Positions 1 through 4,779 of a DNA stretch of 11,852 bases are shown here, piece by piece. Source of the DNA: Oscillospiraceae bacterium (GTDB lineage: Bacteria > Bacillota > Clostridia > Oscillospirales > Oscillospiraceae); contig JAITQY010000021.1 in assembly GCA_031288675.1 (NCBI GenBank), positions 1-11,852 of the forward strand. The letters are read 5' to 3'. The position numbers and the translations under genes were made by a program. Every line of letters starts with the position of its first letter. Position 1 is the first letter of the stretch. A model generated the notes under the pieces. That model was not told the DNA's origin, did not search any database, and saw nothing but the letters and a program-made list of their open reading frames with translations.

Positions 1-40
1 GCTATTCACAAATTATTTACGATTGCACGCAAATAAACTC

Positions 41-69
41 TTGACAAATCAGAAACTTTATGCTATAAT
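41..69 (+). promoter_or_regulatory. Consensus SigA promoter of the first transcription unit
   Basis: A perfect -35 box TTGACA (41-46) and a perfect -10 box TATAAT (64-69) are separated by 17 bp. TG at 61-62 makes an extended -10. The predicted transcription start is near 76, exactly where the first heptamer array begins, so the repeats would form the 5' leader of the message. The next gene in this direction starts at 373. Bases 1-40 are AT-rich and show nothing else I recognise. Confidence 0.85.
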
Positions 70-76
70 ACTTGCA

Positions 77-104
77 TAATGATTAATGACTAATATTTAA
101 TGAT
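77..104 (+). repeat. Heptamer array 1, TAATGAY type (4 units)
   Basis: Four units in perfect 7-bp phase: TAATGAT (77-83), TAATGAC (84-90), TAATATT (91-97) and TAATGAT (98-104). A decayed unit TAACGCC follows at 105-111. The array starts at the predicted transcription start. Confidence 0.8.
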
Positions 105-118
105 TAACGCCAATCATA

Positions 119-145
119 ATTGCGAGCACACCCGTTCCCCTCGTC
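119..145 (+). repeat. C-rich linker, copy 1
   Basis: Begins ATTGC and ends CCGTTCCCCTCGTC (132-145). It matches the linker at 185-210 at both ends; the final 14 bases agree at 13 positions. It leads directly into heptamer array 2 and shares its last three bases with it. Confidence 0.65.
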
Positions 146-177
146 TACTGTCTACTCACGACTATGGACTCCCGACT
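143..177 (+). repeat. Heptamer array 2, NNNNACT type (5 units)
   Basis: Units GTCTACT (143-149), GTCTACT (150-156), CACGACT (157-163), ATGGACT (164-170) and CCCGACT (171-177). Only the last three bases, ACT, are fixed. The ATGGACT and GTCTACT units recur in array 5. Confidence 0.8.
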
Positions 178-184
178 ATCTCGC

Positions 185-210
185 ATTGCTCGCCCGCCGT
201 TACCCTCGTC
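185..210 (+). repeat. C-rich linker, copy 2
   Basis: Begins ATTGC and ends CCGTTACCCTCGTC (197-210), matching the linker at 119-145. CGCATT at 182-187 recurs at 263-268, in the next linker (about 261-279), which is shorter and ends in CCCCGTC. The last linker, 301-311, is also a short C-rich form. Confidence 0.6.
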
Positions 211-211
211 C

Positions 212-260
212 CCTAATTCCTACTACCTACCGCCTATCTCCTACATTGACTACCGACTAC
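212..260 (+). repeat. Heptamer array 3, CCTANNN type (7 units)
   Basis: Units CCTAATT (212-218), CCTACTA (219-225), CCTACCG (226-232), CCTATCT (233-239) and CCTACAT (240-246). TGACTAC (247-253) and CGACTAC (254-260) follow in the same 7-bp phase. This is the longest uninterrupted phase in the leader. Confidence 0.8.
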
Positions 261-279
261 CACGCATTTCCCCCGTCCT

Positions 280-300
280 AATTTTCAATTTGCAATTCCA
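280..300 (+). repeat. Heptamer array 4, AATTTNC type (3 units)
   Basis: Units AATTTTC (280-286), AATTTGC (287-293) and AATTCCA (294-300). Three copies with decay in the last. A short C-rich linker (301-311) separates it from array 5. Confidence 0.6.
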
Positions 301-311
301 CCGCGTCCCCC

Positions 312-346
312 GTCCACTCTCGACTGCCGACTATGGACTGTCTACT
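312..346 (+). repeat. Heptamer array 5, NNNNACT type (5 units)
   Basis: Units GTCCACT (312-318), CTCGACT (319-325), GCCGACT (326-332), ATGGACT (333-339) and GTCTACT (340-346). It is the same family as array 2, and ends 26 bp before the start codon at 373. Confidence 0.8.
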
Positions 347-372
347 AACTTAATGAAAGCAGGGCTAAAACT

Positions 373-1287
373 ATGGGTTCATTACCCGGAAGACTATTCG
401 CGCACAGAGGCAAGACGTGGTACTTGGCGTTCTTGATCGTTGTTATCGTCACGTGGGCGCTCGGAAGCTTCGGCGGAATTGAGTACGGCGCGTACCGCAA
501 GCAAACGCCGGAGTCTGTAAAGACTGCCGCGCTTACGTCGGGTTCATATGTCACGGTTCCGTGGGACACCGTACTTGCGGAGTTTGCGCGGTACGGCGAC
601 GAAAGCTCCGGATATTCCGAGCTTAGTTACGTAGCCGTTCAAGCGGGTAATAATGATACCGGCTCAATTATCTCCGTAAAACTTAACCGCAGTCAGCGTG
701 AGAAATTCGATGCGGAACGCGGTTTCGTTACAGGAACTCTTTTGCCGTCTGATCCGGAGATTACACAGCTTCTGCGCGACTGGGCAGCGGATAATTTTCA
801 GGGCAGGGACGAGGCATTTATCAACGCTCACACACCGGAGCTTACTCTATACATCGGATATATGGGAAGTCAGCCTAAGCGGCTCGGGATGATAATTTGG
901 GCGGTGTTTTGGTTATTTTCCGCAGCGACGGCAATATTAGTTATACGTATCCTTTTGCTTAACTTCAAAATGTACGATTATGCCGATTATCCGGATGGCA
1001 GAGATTTCGGAAAACAGCTGCATATTGCGAAGCAGAACGTTTGGATTTTTCCGCCGTTTAATGAGTTTATGATTAGCCGAAACGCGATTACAAGCGTCGT
1101 CCCGCGCAACAAACGTCTTGAGGGCGGTAAGCTAAGCTGGAGCGTTGCGTTCGTTACAAAACAGAAAGTGTACTTGGCTAAAGTAGGTACTCAGGAAATG
1201 GCTCAGGCGGCTGTGGACTATTACAAGGCGACCGTGCGTAAGCAAGGCGCGAAACGCAAACGTGATTTGGAGGACTTAGATAAATGA
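373..1287 (+). CDS. Two-TM membrane protein of unknown function
   Basis: I do not recognise this 304-residue protein with certainty. It resembles uncharacterised two-TM proteins of Bacillota (possibly the DUF6709 type; unverified). Residues 1-15 are short and basic, a first hydrophobic helix spans about 16-34, and about 35-168 form a mixed, probably extracytoplasmic domain. A second helix spans about 171-196. The last 105 residues should face the cytoplasm and end in a Lys/Arg-rich tail (RKQGAKRKRD). No catalytic motif is visible. The ATG at 373 has AGGG at 361-364 with 8-nt spacing, and its codons begin the membrane-protein N-terminus, so the start is reasonable. It is the first gene after the heptamer-repeat leader, and its TGA overlaps the ATG of the PmbA/TldE-like gene (ATGA, 1284-1287), suggesting coupled translation. 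Confidence 0.75.
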   Translation: MGSLPGRLFAHRGKTWYLAFLIVVIVTWALGSFGGIEYGAYRKQTPESVKTAALTSGSYVTVPWDTVLAEFARYGDESSGYSELSYVAVQAGNNDTGSIISVKLNRSQREKFDAERGFVTGTLLPSDPEITQLLRDWAADNFQGRDEAFINAHTPELTLYIGYMGSQPKRLGMIIWAVFWLFSAATAILVIRILLLNFKMYDYADYPDGRDFGKQLHIAKQNVWIFPPFNEFMISRNAITSVVPRNKRLEGGKLSWSVAFVTKQKVYLAKVGTQEMAQAAVDYYKATVRKQGAKRKRDLEDLDK

Positions 1288-2585
1288 AGCAGGAGTTTTA
1301 CATTACAGCCGGTAAGGTACTCGCAAAGCTGAAAGAGCTTGGCGCGGACGGGGCTGACATCTCCGTTTCGCGCGGAAAAATAGACGAGCTGAACGTAGAC
1401 GCGGGGGAATTTTCGCTTGCGCGCACGACGATTAGTAATTCACTTAGCATTCGTGCGCTTGTCGGCAATCGCAAAGGCGAATCCTACGTGAACCGTTACG
1501 ATGACGACGCTATTGCTCAGGCGGCGGAAGAAGCAATCGCGGCGGCTAATAACAGCGATTCGGACGAAGCGGAGGACGTCGGCGAAAACATAGGGGAACA
1601 CACGTTTGATACCGGGTGGACGGAATCTGATCTTGGCGTTATGTACGATAGAATGCACGAATTTATCGGCGCATGCAAATCGGAGTATCCTAAAGCGGAA
1701 ATACTGCAATTCATTGTACGCGGACGTACAGGCGACAGCCTGTTCGCAAACACAAACGGAACGCGTGTATACCAGCACGGAGGATACTACAGTGTAAGCA
1801 TAGGTGTTTCCGGACACAACGGAGATAAAACCTCGTCAATGCAGTACTACGGATTCTCGGCAGAGGAACTCGCTAAGCCGTTTATGGACAATGCGGAGGT
1901 TCGCCGGTTATGCAAAGAAATTGAGGAGCAAATCGACACAGTTCCTGTCGCCGGCAAATTTGTGGGTGATATACTTGTTTCTCCGGATTGCGTTGCGGAG
2001 TTCATTGACAGCGTACTGGCAAGTTCCGTTTACGGCGGCTCACTTTATACCGGAAGCAGTCCGTGGAAAGATAAGCTCGGTCAGCAGGTCGCGGATACGT
2101 GCCTGACTGTGGAGTTCGACCCGTTTGACGACCGGTTTGTAAAAGGCAGTGAACTTACAAGTGACGGTCACCTTGCTGCAAAACATACGGTAATTGAGAA
2201 TGGCATATTGAAGAACTTCATGTGCAGCCGTTACAGCGCAAACAAGACAGGTCATAAGCGTGCCGGAAACTACGGCGTTAACTGTATTATTGCCGCAGGC
2301 GGCAAGAGTTTTGATGAGCTTGTAGCGGGTATTGATAACGGTCTTGTGTTGAACCGCTTCAGCGGCGGCAATCCGGCGTCTAACGGTGATTTCTCCGGAG
2401 TAGCGAAGAACAGCTTTTTAATTAAAAAAGGCAAAATCGCCGGTGCGGTCAGTGAGACAATGGTAAGCGGCAACCTGCACGATATGATTAACAGCATAGG
2501 CGGGATTGGGAACGAGCAAATTCTTGACGGAAGTATCGCCGTTCCGTGGATGGTGTTCAAAGGCGTGACTATCAGCGGAAAGTAG
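1284..2585 (+). CDS. TldD/PmbA family protein, TldE (PmbA)-like
   Basis: A 433-residue protein of normal family length (about 430-480). TldD/TldE pairs form a metalloprotease that processes peptides such as microcin B17 and CcdA; TldD carries the HExxxH metal site and TldE is the non-catalytic partner. Here the N-terminal half runs about 1-215. The conserved C-terminal half (about 225-430) holds GDILVSPDCVAEF (228-240), SPWKDKLGQ (259-267), ENGILKNFMCSRYSA (305-319), and the family-typical stretch from about 385 (GAVSETMVSGNLHDM) to the C-terminus. No HExxxH is visible, so I place it with TldE rather than TldD. GGAGG at 1269-1273 lies 10 nt before the ATG, inside the previous gene. No tldD is present in the window, so its partner must be elsewhere or absent. 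Specific substrates are unknown. Confidence 0.88.
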   Translation: MKQEFYITAGKVLAKLKELGADGADISVSRGKIDELNVDAGEFSLARTTISNSLSIRALVGNRKGESYVNRYDDDAIAQAAEEAIAAANNSDSDEAEDVGENIGEHTFDTGWTESDLGVMYDRMHEFIGACKSEYPKAEILQFIVRGRTGDSLFANTNGTRVYQHGGYYSVSIGVSGHNGDKTSSMQYYGFSAEELAKPFMDNAEVRRLCKEIEEQIDTVPVAGKFVGDILVSPDCVAEFIDSVLASSVYGGSLYTGSSPWKDKLGQQVADTCLTVEFDPFDDRFVKGSELTSDGHLAAKHTVIENGILKNFMCSRYSANKTGHKRAGNYGVNCIIAAGGKSFDELVAGIDNGLVLNRFSGGNPASNGDFSGVAKNSFLIKKGKIAGAVSETMVSGNLHDMINSIGGIGNEQILDGSIAVPWMVFKGVTISGK

Positions 2586-2634
2586 TTAAACTATGGCTGT
2601 ACTGTAAACAATCTGATAACGATTACGGACAGCG

Positions 2635-2664
2635 TTGACAAAGCGCTCACCAAAATGTTATAAT
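2635..2664 (+). promoter_or_regulatory. Consensus SigA promoter before the TelA-family gene
   Basis: Perfect TTGACA (2635-2640) and TATAAT (2659-2664) boxes with an 18-bp spacer and an extended -10 TG at 2656-2657. Transcription should start near 2671, giving a leader of only about 17 nt before the ATG at 2688. It sits in the 87-bp gap after the PmbA/TldE-like gene and starts the second transcription unit. Confidence 0.85.
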
Positions 2665-2674
2665 AAATCAATAT

Positions 2675-2679
2675 GGAGG
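2675..2679 (+). promoter_or_regulatory. Ribosome binding site that decides the TelA-family start
   Basis: GGAGG lies 8 nt before the ATG at 2688. An earlier in-frame ATG at 2673 overlaps this site and would fall at the very 5' end of the predicted transcript, so 2688 is the better start. Confidence 0.8.
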
Positions 2680-2687
2680 ATCTGACA

Positions 2688-3755
2688 ATGAATAACACAA
2701 ATGATACGGCTGTCGTTAATGCCGTGCCGAACACTGCGGCGGAGCTTACTGAGGCGGAACGTCAGCGCGTTACGGAACTCGCCGCGTCGGTCAACCTGAA
2801 CGACACCAATGCGGTGATTCAGTTCGGCGTTCCGGCTCAGCAGAATATATCGGAGTTTTCTGAAGCGGCTCTTAACAGCGTGCGTAGCAAGGATATGGGT
2901 GAGGTCGGCAATTCCCTTGCAAATCTTGTCGGCGAGCTGAAGGGGCTTGACATTGAGGACGCACAGAAGAAGAGTCTGTTCCGATCCGCGGCGGCTAAAA
3001 TGACTGCGCTCAAGAACCGTTACAGCAAGGTGGAGACCAACGTCACCGCTATCACAGATAAACTTGAAGAACACAGCCTTACTCTTCAAAAGGACGTTGC
3101 TACTCTCGACATTATGTACGTGAAGAACCTTGATTATTTCAAAGAGCTATCGCTGTACATCATCGCGGGCAAGGAGCGTCTGCAAGCCGCTAAAGAAAAG
3201 GAACTTCCTGCGCTTCAGGATAAGGCTGCCCAATCCGGACTTCCGGAAGATGCTCAGGCGGCTAACGATTTTGCCAATCAAGTTAACCGCTTTGAGAAAA
3301 AACTTCACGATTTGGAGCTTACACGCACAATTTCTATCCAAATGGCGCCGCAAATACGTATGATCCAAAACAATGAAACCGCGCTTATTGAGAAAATTCA
3401 GACTTCGCTTATCAACACGATTCCGTTGTGGAGAAGTCAGATGGTTCTTGCGCTTGGCATTGCTAACGCCGAGCAGGCTCTTAACGCCCAGCGCAGCGTT
3501 ACTAACTACACCAATGAACTTCTCCGCAAAAACGCTGAGACCCTTAAAACCGCGACAATAGGCGTAGCTGCGGAGTCTGAGCGCGGTATCGTTGACCTTG
3601 AAACACTTAAATTCACTAACAACCAATTGATTTCCACGCTTGACGAGGTACGTCAGATTCAGGCGGCGGGCAGCGTAAAACGTCAGGAAGCGGAAGTTGA
3701 ACTGCGCCGAGTCGAAAGCGAGCTTAAAGCTAAATTATTGGAGTTCGGAAAATGA
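2688..3755 (+). CDS. TelA-family toxic anion resistance protein
   Basis: A 355-residue soluble, mostly helical protein of the TelA/KlaA family, named for tellurite resistance and linked to envelope and antimicrobial stress in Bacillota; its biochemical activity is not established. The family core is clear: DIMYVKNLDYFKELSLYI (141-158), FEKKLHDLELTRTISIQMAP (202-221), IRMIQNNE (223-230), TSLINTIPLWRSQMVLALGI (239-258), TLKTATIGVAAESERGIVDL (285-304), and LISTLDEVRQIQAAG (314-328). Length is close to family norms, and the first 40 residues are a variable leader. I see no membrane segment. It heads an operon, and its TGA overlaps the ATG of the TPM-domain gene by 4 nt (3752-3755), which suggests the two products work together at the envelope (inference). 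Real tellurite resistance should not be assumed from the family name. Confidence 0.92.
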   Translation: MNNTNDTAVVNAVPNTAAELTEAERQRVTELAASVNLNDTNAVIQFGVPAQQNISEFSEAALNSVRSKDMGEVGNSLANLVGELKGLDIEDAQKKSLFRSAAAKMTALKNRYSKVETNVTAITDKLEEHSLTLQKDVATLDIMYVKNLDYFKELSLYIIAGKERLQAAKEKELPALQDKAAQSGLPEDAQAANDFANQVNRFEKKLHDLELTRTISIQMAPQIRMIQNNETALIEKIQTSLINTIPLWRSQMVLALGIANAEQALNAQRSVTNYTNELLRKNAETLKTATIGVAAESERGIVDLETLKFTNNQLISTLDEVRQIQAAGSVKRQEAEVELRRVESELKAKLLEFGK

Positions 3756-4729
3756 AATTTATAAAATCACGGGGATTTGCAATTATAGTTCTTGCGGTAG
3801 TGATTATCGCCGTGCTTATCACGGGATACCGGCTTCGCGCCAACAATGCGCGTCCTGCGCCGTCAGACGTTGCGCCGATAAACTATACCGCCGTATATGA
3901 CAACGGTAACTTGTTGTCTAAATCTGCGGAGCAATCTGTTATCGCGGCTAATGAAGTTCTGTACGCGCAAAACGGAAGGCAAATCATTATCGTAACGGAC
4001 AAGAAACTACCTAACGGTTATGCGGACAGCGAAGTTTATTCGCGCGATTTGTTTGATGAACTTAGCGTCAACGGCATATTGCTCTACTTTACCGACCGTT
4101 CTGATAATCGCGTATATTTGTCGTACAGTAACGGCGTAGGAATGAGCGAGTACAAAGCTGAATCTCTGTTAGAGGATTACTTCTATCGCGATTATTACTA
4201 TAAGGATTATAACAGCGCGGTTACTAATATTCTGCCCGCGCTGAATAATGCGCTGCGAAGCAATTCGGGAAGCGGATATACTAATACTGCCGGGTTCTCT
4301 TTTGTGCCGGCGTGGTGGGTTGCTTTGATTGTGATTTTTGTTATTCTGCTTTTATTTGTCTTGATTTTCGCGGCAATCGCGACCGGCAGACGTAACGCGT
4401 ATGTTCGCGGCCCAAGATATATCCGTACCGATCCGTTCCCGAGCTGGTACTGGTTTCTGCCGGGATTTTATGCCGGCAGCCGTTACCGTACGCCGAGAGG
4501 CTATCGTCCTCCGCCCCCTCCGCCACCGCCGGGCAATAGAAACGGAGCATCTTGGGGCGGAGCAGGATGTCCGGGCGGATTCTCAAGCGGCTCGTCACGA
4601 CCGTCTCGCCCAAGCAGTTTCGGAGGCGGAGCGGGTCGTACCGGAGGTTTCAGCGGCGGCGGGGGTCGCAGTAGCGGCGGAGGAGGCGGACGTTCGGGCG
4701 GCTTCGGCGGCGGCGGTGGCCGCAAATAA
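3752..4729 (+). CDS. TPM-domain membrane protein with Pro/Gly-rich tail
   Basis: A 325-residue protein with the layout of YgcG-like TPM (TLP18.3/Psb32/MOLO-1) proteins. A signal anchor spans about 8-25. A TPM domain follows at about 45-170, with DNGNLLS (50-56), NGRQIIIVTD (74-83) and NGILLYFTDRSDNRVYLSYS (107-126). A second TM helix spans about 188-211. After an aromatic, basic segment (PSWYWFLPGFYAG, 230-242) come eight consecutive prolines (253-260) and a low-complexity Gly/Ser/Arg tail to the end, with one cysteine (C273). The TPM domain is probably outside the membrane and the tail inside, though topology is inferred. GGAG at 3740-3743 lies 8 nt before the ATG. It overlaps the TelA-family gene by 4 nt. 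TPM domains act in photosystem repair and receptor-complex assembly elsewhere; the role here is unknown. Confidence 0.85.
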   Translation: MKFIKSRGFAIIVLAVVIIAVLITGYRLRANNARPAPSDVAPINYTAVYDNGNLLSKSAEQSVIAANEVLYAQNGRQIIIVTDKKLPNGYADSEVYSRDLFDELSVNGILLYFTDRSDNRVYLSYSNGVGMSEYKAESLLEDYFYRDYYYKDYNSAVTNILPALNNALRSNSGSGYTNTAGFSFVPAWWVALIVIFVILLLFVLIFAAIATGRRNAYVRGPRYIRTDPFPSWYWFLPGFYAGSRYRTPRGYRPPPPPPPPGNRNGASWGGAGCPGGFSSGSSRPSRPSSFGGGAGRTGGFSGGGGRSSGGGGGRSGGFGGGGGRK

Positions 4730-4779
4730 TCTCCGTTTTTTAAGCACTATCTATTAACTTATTACTCTTTTGGTGGTTT

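Larger units (their letters stand above)
77..346 (+). repeat. Mosaic of heptanucleotide repeat arrays with C-rich linkers
   Basis: This non-coding stretch has strong 7-bp periodicity. Five short arrays follow one another: TAATGAY (77-104), NNNNACT (143-177), CCTANNN then NGACTAC (212-260), AATTTNC (280-300), and NNNNACT again (312-346). C-rich linkers ending in CTCGTC or CCCGTC separate them. The twelve-mer CGACTATGGACT occurs at 159-170 and 328-339. The + strand is pyrimidine-rich and G-poor from about 125 on. The region lies between the promoter at 41-69 and the gene at 373, so it should be transcribed as an untranslated leader. It recalls the degenerate heptamer repeats (STRRs) known from cyanobacteria, but that is resemblance only. 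Its function is unknown. Confidence 0.8.

Noticed and set aside
77..346. CRISPR array
   Set aside because: Units are 7 bp and contiguous, with no long repeats or unique spacers, and no cas genes are present.
164..436. A 90-codon open frame on the + strand across the heptamer leader
   Set aside because: No ribosome site, low-complexity translation of the repeats, and it runs into the membrane-protein gene in another frame.
2586..2634. Inverted GCTGT/ACAGC (2596-2600, 2629-2633) before the second promoter
   Set aside because: Five-base arms with a long loop and no T run; could occur by chance.
4501..4725. Proline-rich open frame on the - strand
   Set aside because: It is the antisense reading of the Pro/Gly-rich tail of the TPM protein; composition alone creates it.
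4711..4741. GC-rich stem near the end of the TPM gene followed by T6 at 4736-4741
   Set aside because: The best stem (GCGG/CCGC) is short and lies in the Gly-codon run, and the T run is separated by about 12 nt, so it is not a convincing terminator.
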